Positions 24,957 through 35,048 of a stretch of DNA of 37,500 nt are shown in pieces (position 1 is the stretch's first letter; every line of letters begins with the position of its first letter). The notes below the pieces were generated by a model, which was not told the origin of the DNA, did no database searches, and saw nothing but the letters and a program-made list of their open reading frames with translations. The stretch is from contig LUCW03002228.1 of the NCBI GenBank assembly GCA_001586965.3, forward strand, positions 62,501 through 100,000. Reading direction: 5' to 3'. The stretch is from Sphaeroforma sirkka (Eukaryota; Opisthokonta; Ichthyosporea; Ichthyophonida). Both the position numbers and the translations under genes were made by a program.

Positions 24957-27900
24957 AACATATATATATGTATATATATATATATATCACTTATTATTAG
25001 GGCAAGTATACGACGCCGTACACGCCTCTCGAGGTCGTGCAGTGTGTGTTTCTCTCTGCAAAGCAGCAAATGTAGTGGAAGTACTGTGTGGCGTGTTGCT
25101 AAAGTGAGGGCCTTTGCACGTGAGGACGATTAGTTGTAGGGAACAGTCGTGATGGAGAAGCTATTTCGGGTGTGCAAATTCAAGGCTGGCTGATATGAAT
25201 TAATCTTAATACTTCTCATGTCATAGAACAACGAATAAGCTAGCTCAAGTGGGCAAATGTAAGACTAATACGAATCAAACTTATTGCTTCTCATCCTGTC
25301 ACAGAGAAAAAGACACAGATTACGATGCTGACCGACAAGACATCCAATGCCATCGAGATCATGTTGTCTAAAGTGACGCTCAGTTTTGAATCAATCACCG
25401 AGGTGAGTATCCTATATCTAAGTATTGGAAATCCCATTGCAAAGAGGGTCCGTGTACCTGTTGTACACATTCTGTACGCTGTTCTGCCAGTGTATGCTGT
25501 TTGTAAGGTAAGACTTGTATCGCGGGTTTGAGAGAAATATTGGCTTCCGGTAAGTCAAACCGCATGTGACAAATGTTATGTAGTGATGCGTAACGTTAGT
25601 CTAATTGCTTTATCGCCATCACTCTCTAGATAGTATGTAGAAAGATATATGCTCAACTGAGCTGCTTTACTATATGCCCCGTATCGTTACTATTTCAAGT
25701 AATTGAAGTTTATGCTCGAGAGCAAGTGGGAGAGCATCTGTCTGATAAGCTGTATAACACATATCAGTGTGCAGCTACGCTTTGGCGAGTATGCTCAGGG
25801 CTGTTTCATCACACATACCTCACTGCACAGGCATTTATCAACATGGACGACACCGTGCTCGACTTGGAGATGTTGGAGCGCTTCTCTGATATAAACAAGT
25901 TCGAAGACGTGAGTGGACACGCGCCAATGTTGACACCACATTTGCGTGTACCAGATTGTCTTAAATTGGGTTCACTACGTTGTCATATTTTTTTATTCGT
26001 GTGCCAGGTTGTCGCATAGTACATTGCCGTGCCTTTCAACATGCACAATGTCTTTTACTATTGTGTTACATAGTACAGACGCTACGGACACCAAGTATAT
26101 GACCCGGGACAACGGAACAACCACCTCTCAATAGAGATAAAAGCTCACGGTTCGGGCTATTCGATAACCTTGTCATACACCACATACCAAAACACAGAGC
26201 GAGCTAAAGGCCATCGCGGAATACAAGGGAGACATCAGCAAAGTCAGAAGGGCCGAGCAGTTTGTCATGGCAACCATCAAGGTGCCCCGATACTCGCAGA
26301 GACTGTCTGCGTTGATCTACAAGATAAAGTAAGTGCAGCTGTTCACGTTGGCGGTGTAAGCTCTTAGGTCCAGAAGGCCAGTGATTGCGAAGTTCTCTAC
26401 TCACACGTACCGTACTGTTCAGTGTCAATGGTTATGAAGGTCTGTACTCACACATACTAATCGATGTTACACGAGTGCAGGTTCCGTGAGCGCATGGATC
26501 AGGTAGAACCCGATATACAGGCGGTGATTGATGCGTGTCATGAGCTGAAGAAAAGTGCCAAGCTGAAGGAGTTGTTCGAGATTATCTTGGCCTATGGCAA
26601 CTATTGTAACGGTGGGAAGGCCGCGGGAGGTACGGTCTTGTTGTTGATGACCTGCGAGAAGACTTAGTACACCTCTTGATTGGTAGTATATATCAGTGCA
26701 ATGTCTTTGGGTTTTTTAATTTTGATAAATAGTACATATCATAGTAATATCTCTGTATTGCAATGCTTAATAATTTGTACATATGAGTGTAATATCGTTG
26801 TGTTTTTGTTCTTGATCATTAGTACGTAATATAGCAACATCTCTGTATAGCAGTTCTTGGTAATTTGTACACATGTTTGTAATACCTTTGTGTTTTTGTT
26901 TTTGATTCTTAGCACGTTGTAGTTCTTAGTCTACTATAAGATTGTGGGTAGCATGCAACTGACTTTCTTATTCGCAAGGTCGCCACATCCACTTGTTCAC
27001 CTGTCCTCACCTATCGCGTGCTATGTGTCTCTATATGCCCATTGTAGGGGCGTTCGGGTTTACGATAGAATCACTGGCCAAGCTCTTGGACACCAAATGC
27101 ATAACCGAGGGACATACGTTAGGACCTGAAAGCAATAGTGTGCTGCACTACATCATCACACAGCTGCAGACCAAGTGGGAGGGTGTGATGGAGTGGCCGT
27201 CCGAGCTGAGTACATTGGAAGAAGCCAAAAAGGTACATACGGTATAGGGCGTATACTTTGGCGAGACGTGTTGCCTAGCACACGGAGTGATAATTGCACT
27301 ACTGCAGATACACACGTTCAACCCACCCGTGGCAAGCAACAAACTATTACAGTGAGGTGTACCACGGATGTGAGTGCGTGACTCTGTTCTTTGTTGGGAC
27401 GCGACTATCAGCCAAGTACATCGCAGGCTTTCTTTCTAGTTTATTAGTAAGAAAACAATGCTGTGGTGGTATGGTGTTAGACGCTCAACAAGGCAAGACC
27501 TATCGCTAGGTCGAGAGCTGCTAGCAAGATACAGTGCACAGGTCAAACACCTGCATACACCCACTATTCTTAAATCATTTGCACATCTCCACTATTCTGA
27601 AACCATTTGCATATGTCCGCTATTCTTAAACCATATGCATGTATTCACTATTTTTAAACATATGCATATATCCACTTTTCTTAAATCATTTGCATATTTC
27701 CACTTTTCTTACCCATATAGATATATCCACTATTCTTAGCCCATATGCAAATATCCTCCATTCTTCACATGGTTTGAGTATATTCACGATCCTTTTCCGC
27801 GCCTGATCTGCGCTTTCCGTACGTCCGTACACACCAGGTGAGCATTGAAATATGTCGGTCCGAAGTGGTGCAGCTGAGCACAGGCATGGGCAAGCTCAAG

Positions 27901-30900
27901 GACGAAATCAAGCACTATACAGAGAGTCCCCTGGCCATTGGTGGGCGGCAGTTCTTGGAGTGCGTGAAGGACGAGTTCTGTGACATCTACGAAGAAGATC
28001 CGATTAAGCTGATGAAGGTGTGTGTGTGTCGGGCCATATGTGGTGGTGATGGTTTTGGTTGACGTTTCGCTTGATGTATTGCATGCTGCATTGTTTGATG
28101 TCGAGTAGTGCCACGTTGCTACTAGACTCTAGGTCTGGCTGAATGTGTAGAAGGGCGGTGATTTTTATCACACTTAACGACCGTACTATCGGTTGGGGTA
28201 GCGGAGCTTGCTATCCCCCACAATGTACAGCGTATCTATCAGTGCTTAGGTACAATAGATACATACGGAGCTTAAGGTGTTCATCGCGCGGTATTCTCGT
28301 ATATTAATGGTCCCTCCACTGACCCTCTGGTCTGAATGTTTTACCCACCTACACCACGACATTTTATAAATAATGTTTTATTTACAATACAACACTTTAT
28401 AAATAGCTGCTCAAGGAAATGGAGACCACATTCACCGAAACCGTCAAATATCTTGCGTATCCGGAGAAAGGTGCCACCCCCGACACCTTCTTTGGAATAC
28501 TCTACGAATTCAAAGCGAAGTTCTGCGAGGCTATCCAGGTGCGGTCGTGTGACGTTCGTAAATGTGACAGTCACTGGTGGTCTGTCCTTTGTCTTGTAAC
28601 TATCAGGCTTCAAGTGCTGCACAAATCGTATTTAACATTGGTTGGACTAGCGGCTGTGTCATGTTTTGTTTTAGTTTTTTTTTAGTCTTTATATGTATTT
28701 ACTAATAATATTGGTTTTATCTATCATGTTTTACGTAGAGTATTGAGAATTTCAAGGCCAAATCGGACGCTCCTAAGAAAGGTACGTCATTTCTTTGGTT
28801 ATACCACACAAGGCTTACATACTACAGTACTACACCGAAACTAAAACTTAGGTCTTTAAGAAAGCCTCACTTTGTCGCAACATACCTTATGATCAACATT
28901 TATTGAACGAAGAGTATATTCTCACGTAATCTCACGTGCATACAAACGTTTCCTTCTATCACAGCAACAAAGCGGAAGCAACCACCCGTCGCCAAACCCG
29001 TGGACAAGCCACCGCCACCGCAGATACAATTGGTTCCAGACGACGACCTTAATTTCATTGGTATGCCTTGAGTACCCCACCGAACCATGCCTGACAGCGT
29101 GTGTTCGTATATCTTTATATCTTTTACATAGTCCGTGGTGTATAGTGCATATGTTAGCTATGGTATGCTATGATAGAGCGGGATTTATCCACGGCCCTGG
29201 ACTACAGCTTATGGATCTGTGAGACGCTCTATTACGAAAGACAGCAACGGCCAGTCCTTCAAAGTGTGTGCGTTTGAGAGAGAGAGAAGGGGGGTGGTGT
29301 GTGTTAATTGTCACACATTTGGATGCACTAGTTCAACTACCATATTTGTAGTACACAACCATCCACATAGGCATATCATTGGTCCCGTTTTATACCCTTT
29401 GTAACACATCGTAACCACTCTGCTGTCGCAGAAATAGTTTGCTCAAAGGTCAGTGCCGGCAGCGAGACGGAGGAAGACAAACCACTGCCGTTTGCGGCCA
29501 AGTTGCGGGCGAAGAGCAGCACCATCAGGGCCGAAAGCGAGAAGCTCAAGTACACGAAAAGGCTGTCAGCCCATAAAATGGTGGGCAAAAGCAAGCTGTC
29601 CCGGAAAGAAACCGGTGATGAAGCGGTACGAGGGCTCAAGAACTACAACCGACACACAATGGCCAAAAAGAAGATCCTCGCGGTGACCGAGGAGGGCCGG
29701 CAAAAGCAAGAAAAAGGAGAGCATGGTGTGTGTGTGAGAGAGTCTGTGAGAGAGACAAATAGAGAGAGAATGTGTGTGTGTGTTTACGACGGAATGAGTT
29801 TCGTAGGGGTTGTAGTGGTTGAGGTTATGGGCAGGAGTGCGTTAGGGTGCATGTGGACTGCAGCTGTGCATGTGGCTAGGTTGTGCTCGTGCAGTGTTTG
29901 TTCTACTGCTGGTTGCGCCTATGTTGTGGAATCTATACTGTCCGGTTGTGCTTGAGGATGTGTGTTTGCGTGTTTGCGCGCGATGGTACACATCAGTCTA
30001 CATAGGAAGCGATTAAGATGAAAGACCTCGTGTATACGTGGATGTGTAGAGTCGTGATCTATACATTCCGCTGAGCATGACAGAACTATACTATTGACTT
30101 GTACAACGATTGCTATTGAATACACCATTGGCATGTATCTGTGTCTCGTTCAGGTACCAAATTGATTATCCACGGTATCAACATCTTTCTGAACCCTACC
30201 TCTCGCGCCATCATATCCAGGGTACGATGACGAAACCTACAGCGGCGCTCTTGACGACCTTCTCGATCTCGCGAAGAAGGCGGATTTCTCGGCTATCAGG
30301 GATGTACGTAAGAGCGTTCGAGTGACCCGTCGGCTATGGCATTTACGTGTGGCATACCATATTGCATCTGTGTTAAAGTAGCTTATGTCGACGAAGCGCT
30401 CGATTGCAGGCCCGTTTCCATCTCTTGCTGGTTCTGATACGCTTGTTGTATGTACAGTAGTCTGAGTCGGATGTGAACTTTTACTTGGCCTAGGCCCTTA
30501 ATATAGGGCTGTATTGTCCCGTTGAAGACCCCTCATTGACCATATCTGCAACAACACCTCATTCATATCTGCTACACTCCACGGCATTTGACAGGCTCAG
30601 AACACCGACGAGGCGTGCTATGACGATCTCTCGGGAGAAGCTCAGAAGAAAAGCTCTACCTCACTCAATCTGGACAAGCCCGAGCGGCCCCCCCACTGGC
30701 GTACTATAGTGCACGGTTCGAGGGGAGGATCGACCAACAGCGTGAGTACGGGACTTCTGGGCCGACAGGCTACTATGAAGCGGACGTGTGACCTCAATCG
30801 AAAGGTAAGAATGATGGCTCTCGAGTTTGAGCCAGATTGGGCTATCGAAGACACGAAAACGCCACTTTGTACCCTTGGTTGGAGTATCGAAGAACGATCT

Positions 30901-33900
30901 CTGTCCACTTGTCTCGTTCATCACCCCCGTTTCCGTATGCATATAGATCTGGCGCTTGTTGGGGTGTACTATTATTCTGCATCAAACCGAACTAACCCTA
31001 TCCACACACCCACGACCCCCTCAGGTGCGGGCACTGCAGCCGGGAACGATACCCAACAGTATCAACCCCACCGGACCACTCAGTTCAAGCAGACTCAGTC
31101 ACACCACATTGGCCACATCCAGACCCCAGTCGATGTACAGCAGCGTGGACTTTACATCAACGCCACAACCGGTGCTTGTCAACAAGACAAACACGACCAA
31201 CCAGATATCACTGGGCACGGATATGTTGGAACGCGTCCCTCGCCAGCTCACAGGCGGACAAAGCCACCGCAACGGGAGAGGGTGGCGTGTGAGAGCGAGG
31301 GTATGTATACACGTGTGCACAGTGACAGTGTCAGCAACGCGCCGCTCAAACCGTCGAAAGAAGACTCGGTGGAGGCACATAATGGTCATGAAATGCGTGG
31401 GCTAGGGCGTGGTGGGTGGAATGGTCAGCGTACCACCGCACACTCTAGAGAAGGCGACGAGGGCACTACCGATGAGTGCGAGAGTACGGACGAGGAAGCG
31501 GGTTGCAGAGGGGGTCACAAGACGAAGGAAAAAGGACTGAAGGGCAAAGGAAAAGACAAGAGTATGAGCAGGAGTAAGTCGTTGATGTCGCTATCGGCCA
31601 GCTTAGAGAGCCTCAAGTCTAGCACCGAGACCTTGTTCAGCAAAAAGGACTTGTCCAGGTCAAAGAAGGGCGATGGTGTGAGTGATGCCGAGGGGTACAC
31701 CACGGGGAGTATGACTGTGAGTGAGAGCGACGGCAACATATCGGAGGCCAATGGGAAGGATGTGGATGGAGGTATATCCTCAGTCAAGCACACACACAAG
31801 AAAAGGAGTCTCTTCCATATGAAGAGAAGGAAGGGCAGGCACGCAGATACGACAGACCGAATCAGCGAGGAGCACAGTTTAGAGAGTGCTACCACGGACG
31901 GTGCGGATGGGCTGGAGAATAGTAGGCACGGTGACACAGATCACCTGAAACCAAGTGGTGTCAACAGTGGGAATAGAAGCTCTGCGAAAGACGCGCACAC
32001 GCCCAAAGCACGTCCAGGGGACGGTAGAGAGACCCACAACCAACACACTACACAGCACAACAACACTAACCCAACAGACCAGCATCACTCGACGGATAGC
32101 TTCCACCAGAGTCACAACGCTCACTTAAAAGCGGCCAGACCTACATACGACACGGCGAAAGCGAGCACGTCCTCGCAAGCCCTGACGTCGCGATTTACAC
32201 CTAGATGTCCATCAAACCAGAGCGACAGTGATACTAACCGGCCCATGGTTGCCTTGAAACCGGCTTGCAGACCCGTAAGCACGGTAAGTGTGGGTGCGAA
32301 TGCGAATGCGGATGCGTTCAACAGCGTGAGCGGAAGTCCTAGGCAGGGTCTGAGCATTGACGAACAATTGGCCATGAAGAAGCAAGAGAGTGCCAGGCAA
32401 ATAGACCAGGATACTGACAATACTAGCATACACAGTGCTCCAAGGCCCCAGTACACCTCCACACGCCCCCGTCCACCGACGGCCATACGAACGGATCTAC
32501 ATGTGTACCCACGCCCAGCCACAACAGCTGGCGGCAGTGATGCTGAGAAGGAGGGCAGTGGTACACCCAAAAGAAACAGGAAGGGCCGGTCGAAGGGAGA
32601 GAAGAAGGGGAGAAGGAAAGACAAGGAGAAGGGTAAAGACAAGGAGTCCAAGGCGAAGCTCAGGGGTGGCATCCGGTCATTCTCAGCGAGTTTAGAGAAC
32701 CTACGCACGAGCACAACAAACCTCCTGGCGAAGAAGAAAGAAACAGACACCGCTCAAGGCAGTGACAGGCACCGGAAAAGGGGCACACGCTCTGGGGATA
32801 AGGCACACGTTCGATACAATAGCAGTGCTGAGGGGTTAGTGTCAGTGGATGAGACTGATTTCAGCCCCGACTACTTCAACAGCACTGCAGCAGTACCCCT
32901 CACGAGCAGCGACGACTGCCTAGAGACCCGCAGCAAGCGGAAGCGCAAGACCCACAAGCACACACAGCACGCTGCTGGTGAAGAGCCTTCGGAGAACAGA
33001 CAACATCGCAGTGGCAAGGATACAGATACAGACACGGCAGATGAGGAAGATAGGCGGAGCTCTCGTAGGTCGCTGTCTAGCAGCATGAACAGCTTGCGTT
33101 CGAGCACGGAGAGTCTCTTTTCAAGCGCCGGATCCCTACTCAACCTGAAAGTGAAGGACAAGCGAGAGAGCAGGAAGCATAAATCACAACTAGTCGACAT
33201 GTCCGAGGAGGAGGCCCAGAAGCTAGAGCACGTACTAAGGGGCATAGGCTCGGGGATAGGACAAACAAACCCGTGTCTACATACACGCCTTCATTCGCTG
33301 CCATGGCACATGTACCTGGTTCCACACACAGCCAGGCAGATAGTGGAGATGAGAATGGACAGGCAAGGAGTGACACTGAGGGCGAAGACCCCAATGTGGT
33401 GCTCTGGAAGCAGAGGCTGCGGTCTACCCCACAGTCCAGAACAATCTACGCAGAAAACGAGTCCGATACCGCTACAGACAGTTCGGTACAACCAGTCACG
33501 CATACACCAGCAGCCGCATACAGCACCACGCGCACCGATACACCGTCCCATAGCAGAGAAGCACGCCCAGCCAGGCCTGCGTCGAGGCCTAAAAAAGACC
33601 TCTCGTCAATGAGAGGAGACAGCTCATCATCCATCAACAACCAGTCTATCACGAGCATCATACAGGGCCCACCCGCACGACCGCCTCCGCTTACTGAGTA
33701 TGCCAGGAAATCAGCAACGGATTTGATTAAGGAACCCCCCAATGGACGTGATGTGAGTGTGCGCTTGTGTGGTTTGTTGTGTCGAAACCTAATATGTATA
33801 TTATATGTGTACACGCTGGGATATGTTGTATGTTGTTTCAAATGTGAAAGCATAGTGTCTAAATATAGGTTTGCAAGATAACAGGTTTGAGCAATTGTCT

Positions 33901-34122
33901 TGCTACCTGTAGTTTAGCTCTCCTCATAGCTCCTACTGTGTCCACTGACGACAAATACCGATTCGAGTTTCTGTTGAATACTCTCTACAATAATATAACC
34001 CGAAAGGTTGTACAATCGCAACTGTTTATTTAAGGGCACCTAGATTTACAAGCTAACCTATGTCCACACTTTATCTACTACAATGCTCCCTGCAGCGCAC
34101 CATAGCGTCTGGTGATGCCTAA
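10300..34122 (+). CDS. Formin (GBD/FH3-FH1-FH2-DAD) with FH2-linker insert and long C-terminal tail
   Basis: Nucleates and processively elongates unbranched actin filaments; the layout is that of Rho-regulated, autoinhibited formins (FMNL/DAAM/Dia group). About 37 exons give roughly 2,350 residues, about twice the usual length. The ATG at 10300 has A at -3, G at +4 and an in-frame stop 24 bases upstream. Approximate residues: leader with MGNQTS 1-90, GBD/FH3 90-510, short helical linker 515-560, FH1 615-690, FH2 690-1255 with an insert at about 750-940, basic segment 1256-1400, DAD 1401-1427, Ser/Lys-rich tail to the end (stop TAA 34120-34122). Exon phases match throughout except at three flagged places. 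The MGN start and sequence style favour FMNL or DAAM, but I cannot fix the subfamily. Exon coordinates are given in the block entries. Confidence 0.93.
10766..10940 (+). repeat. CA then TA microsatellite
   Basis: Pure CA dinucleotides to about 10827, followed by TA dinucleotides with a TATG interruption to about 10940. Confidence 0.95.
10941..12360. repeat. AT-rich low-complexity block with TA, TAA and TTA runs
   Basis: Mosaic of TA runs, TAA/ATT trinucleotides and diverged ATATGTACAT motifs, with few G or C. It also contains longer TA tracts near 12025-12065, 12105-12165 and 12325-12352. Confidence 0.85.
13614..14676 (+). other. Formin intron with hairpins
   Basis: About 1.06 kb between exons 3 and 4. 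It holds a 13-base-pair hairpin at 13931-13968, a smaller TAAGGCC/GGCCTTA palindrome at 13651-13672 and a short GT run near 14415. No coding exon fits the flanking phases. Confidence 0.65.
13931..13968 (+). other. 13-bp hairpin in formin intron
   Basis: Arms ATCTGAAACGGAG (13931-13943) and CTCTGTTTCAGAT (13956-13968) pair over 13 positions, one of them a G-U pair in sense RNA, around a 12-base loop. The right arm also contains a TTTCAG acceptor-like motif that folding would hide. Confidence 0.6.
14889..14955 (+). repeat. TA microsatellite
   Basis: TA run with CATA interruptions just after exon 4's donor (intron 14819-15092). Confidence 0.95.
15380..15480 (+). repeat. ~24-base tandem repeat, about 4 units
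   Basis: Units of the form CCATATCCATGTATTCATAC TTG, with variation, directly upstream of the exon starting at 15489. Confidence 0.75.
17590..17790 (+). repeat. ~36-base degenerate tandem repeat, about 5 units
   Basis: Repeated pattern of TATATCAACGGGACTG followed by TTTTACGTATTCA in the formin intron 17041-17899. The earlier part of the same intron (17045-17190) is GTGTTGTG-rich. Confidence 0.75.
18346..18383 (+). repeat. Interstitial telomere-like CCCTAA repeats
   Basis: Five degenerate CCCTAA/ACCCTA units just upstream of the acceptor at 18400-18401. The C-rich strand may also serve as polypyrimidine tract. Confidence 0.75.
19479..20555 (+). other. Formin helical linker and pre-FH1 exons
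   Basis: Exons 19479-19616 and 20390-20555. The first reads [20 protein letters not shown], a likely coiled coil or helix; the second starts [18 protein letters not shown] and becomes Ser/Thr/Gly-rich. A stronger-looking donor at 19567 (GTGAGT) would leave phase 1 and bring a stop in the next exon, so the donor at 19617 (GTGTGG) was chosen to keep phase 0. Confidence 0.8.
19636..19692 (+). repeat. CA/TA microsatellite
   Basis: Short CA run followed by TA runs in the intron 19617-20389. The rest of that intron holds nothing recognisable. Confidence 0.9.
21146..22407 (+). other. Formin FH1 exons (polyproline modules)
   Basis: Exons 21146-21178, 21491-21559, 21997-22029 and 22265-22407. The first three are 33, 69 and 33 bases long and each starts and ends in phase 1 within a Gly/Ala codon, encoding Pro runs of 7, of 9 plus 8, and of 8. 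The fourth adds Pro runs of 8 and 4 and then enters FH2 ([15 protein letters not shown]). FH1 recruits profilin-actin for the FH2 dimer. Confidence 0.92.
22477..22590 (+). repeat. GT-rich microsatellite
   Basis: GT dinucleotides with GC and TA interruptions in the intron between FH1 and the first full FH2 exon. Confidence 0.95.
23088..23270 (+). repeat. 42-base tandem repeat, about 4 units
   Basis: TTCATGGTACTAGATGTAGT then GACTTGTCAATATAGAGACC-like units. GGTAC cores at 23131, 23173, 23215 and (GGTAC) 23257 give an exact 42-base period. It lies in the intron right before the FH2 insert exons. Confidence 0.9.
23587..24810 (+). other. FH2-linker insert cassette (three exons, 189 residues)
   Basis: Exons 23587-23715, 24127-24434 and 24681-24810 (567 bases in total). 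They sit between the lasso exon ending at 23009 and the knob exon starting at 25305. The cassette enters and leaves in phase 1, so joining 23009 to 25305 also keeps frame. The encoded sequence has a Cys/Tyr-containing first part, a Thr/Pro/Glu-rich disordered middle, and a compact part with [31 protein letters not shown] and [17 protein letters not shown], which looks beta-rich. I do not recognise the fold. All three exons have canonical AG acceptors and GT donors. Confidence 0.8.
24834..24990 (+). repeat. TA microsatellite
   Basis: TA with TGTATA and TATAAA interruptions in the intron after the insert cassette. Confidence 0.95.
26640..26915 (+). repeat. 90-base tandem repeat, about 3 units
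   Basis: Units beginning GATAAATAGTAC (26724), GATCATTAGTAC (26814) and GATTCTTAGCAC (26904), exactly 90 bases apart, with an older partial unit before. It lies in an FH2 intron (26630-27047). Confidence 0.85.
27545..27765 (+). repeat. ~33-base degenerate tandem repeat, about 6 units
   Basis: CCACTATTCTTAAACCATAT GCATAT-type units in the intron 27233-27837. Confidence 0.85.
28739..29725 (+). other. Formin post-FH2 exons
   Basis: Exons 28739-28781, 28965-29060 and 29432-29725. They encode a Lys/Pro-rich link ([13 protein letters not shown]) and a strongly basic, probably helical segment with [20 protein letters not shown] and [20 protein letters not shown]. Basic residues between FH2 and DAD are common in formins and can aid actin or membrane contact. 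The last donor (GTGTGT at 29726) is weak but gives the right phase. Confidence 0.75.
30221..30303 (+). other. Formin DAD-like exon
   Basis: An 83-base exon ending at a GTACGT donor. It reads [19 protein letters not shown] then ADFSAIRD, comparable to mDia DADs (DET, G-hydrophobic-hydrophobic-D-x-L-L, then F and basic residue). In the family this helix binds FH3 and holds the protein inactive until a Rho GTPase binds. Confidence 0.75.
30595..31300 (+). other. Formin exons after DAD
   Basis: Exons 30595-30804 and 31025-31300. The first has two in-phase donors, GTGAGT at 30742 and GTAAGA at 30805, so two isoforms differing by 21 residues are possible. The second starts [17 protein letters not shown] and ends at a GTATGT donor. 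Both are Ser/Thr/Pro-rich and likely disordered. Confidence 0.65.
31429..33272 (+). other. Formin giant tail exon with three Ser/Leu repeats
   Basis: About 1.84 kb open in one frame. Acceptor TGGTCAG at 31422-31428 is proposed because it restores frame after the donor at 31301 (128-base intron, moderate). The protein is Lys/Arg/Ser/Asp/His-rich. Three copies of a motif of about 17 residues stand at 31571-31641 ([17 protein letters not shown]), 32671-32733 ([17 protein letters not shown]) and 33067-33120 ([17 protein letters not shown]), each in a basic context. No known domain is recognised. Confidence 0.7.
33332..34122 (+). other. Formin last two exons
   Basis: A segment in a different frame from the giant exon runs to 33752 (donor GTGAGT), with [22 protein letters not shown] and PPARPPPL. 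The last exon, 34096-34122, reads RTIASGDA then TAA. The segment may begin at 33332 after a 59-base intron (33273-33331), or be continuous with the giant exon if one base is missing from the assembly. Confidence 0.65.
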
Positions 34123-34229
34123 TGAATGTATAGAGAACCGAAAGGTGTCCACGGCGACACAACATCGCACCCCTTATCTGTGATGGGAACATGCACGTAT
34201 CAGACACCAAATAGCTCAAGATCGAATCA

Positions 34230-34235
34230 AATAAA
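34230..34235 (+). terminator. Candidate formin polyadenylation signal
   Basis: AATAAA 108 bases after the formin stop codon, followed by an A-rich stretch. Confidence 0.55.
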
Positions 34236-34911
34236 AAGGAATACCAAGGTACATGAATCGCTGTGGAAATGTGTTCTCTGGGAATGTTTTACCCTCACTA
34301 TTTCAGCCCAAGTTTCTATCTAGTCATGTCTCGACCAGCACACCAGTCTTGAAGCTTGATCGGTTGTATTCCAAAGGAAGATATAACTCGTTTATTTAGC
34401 GATCGCAGGTGTACTTAAATGAAATGGCTTCAATTTTAATGTGGACAGCGATATATCACGCAATAGTCAACACCGACACTCTTCAGAGTATACGAGAACT
34501 ACTTGCCCCACTAAGTACAAAACGATAAAACGACAATTGCGAAATGATACACGTAGAAAGCACGCGTGAAGAACGTGTACCAATCTGCGCAGAGAACTGC
34601 TAATACGCAGTCAAGCGTACACCGATCTATGACAAAAACCATTAAAATTGAACCATATATACCAGCACACAAGAATACTATGTACAGGTGCAGATTGTTT
34701 GAAAACGTAAATCAATACGAATGAGGTTTCCAGCTGCTAGGTTTTTTAAGCCCCCTCTAAAACCCTGCAGTCAAGCTGCCATCTTGTTGTCTGCATAGAC
34801 AAACCAATAGCAACCTTCTGTATTGGCAGCTACATATCAGCCCTGAGCCGCAATGCACCGGTCTGTTATAGAATAAACTATCTCAGCAAATCTCTGATTG
34901 TGAAATTGACA
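34236..34911. other. Intergenic between convergent genes
   Basis: About 0.7 kb between the 3' ends of the formin (+) and alkyltransferase (-). Nothing coding is supported here. Confidence 0.6.
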
Positions 34912-34917
34912 TTTATT
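34912..34917 (-). terminator. Candidate alkyltransferase polyadenylation signal
   Basis: TTTATT on the + strand, AATAAA on the - strand, about 130 bases downstream of the alkyltransferase stop. Confidence 0.5.
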
Positions 34918-35048
34918 AATTTATCCTTCCGATTTTTGCGGAGCAGTTGGCTAAAGTAAGGGTCATTCTGCGTATTTATAAGCTATTCTTCTATTAAAAT
35001 TTTACACATGGGCTGCAATATATGAATACAAGGTGATCTATATTTGCT

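Larger units (their letters stand above)
22886..28538 (+). other. Formin FH2 exons
   Basis: Exons: 22886-23009, 23587-23715, 24127-24434, 24681-24810, 25305-25402, 25831-25908, 26198-26328, 26481-26629, 27048-27232, 27838-28017, 28407-28538. FH2 forms the ring-like dimer that holds the barbed end. Landmarks are the lasso ([20 protein letters not shown]), the knob ([15 protein letters not shown], with the conserved Ile region), [11 protein letters not shown]...GAFGF (the hallmark GNYMNGG region with Cys for Met), LLDTK and LLHY-like VLHYI, and the C-terminal helices. Without the insert exons the domain is about 375 residues, a normal FH2 size. Confidence 0.95.

Noticed and set aside
30709-31428. 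Start of a 967-residue uninterrupted frame
   Set aside because: Only its part from about 31429 looks like protein. The first 700 bases cover an exon end, an intron and an exon that is read in another frame according to the phase of the previous exon.
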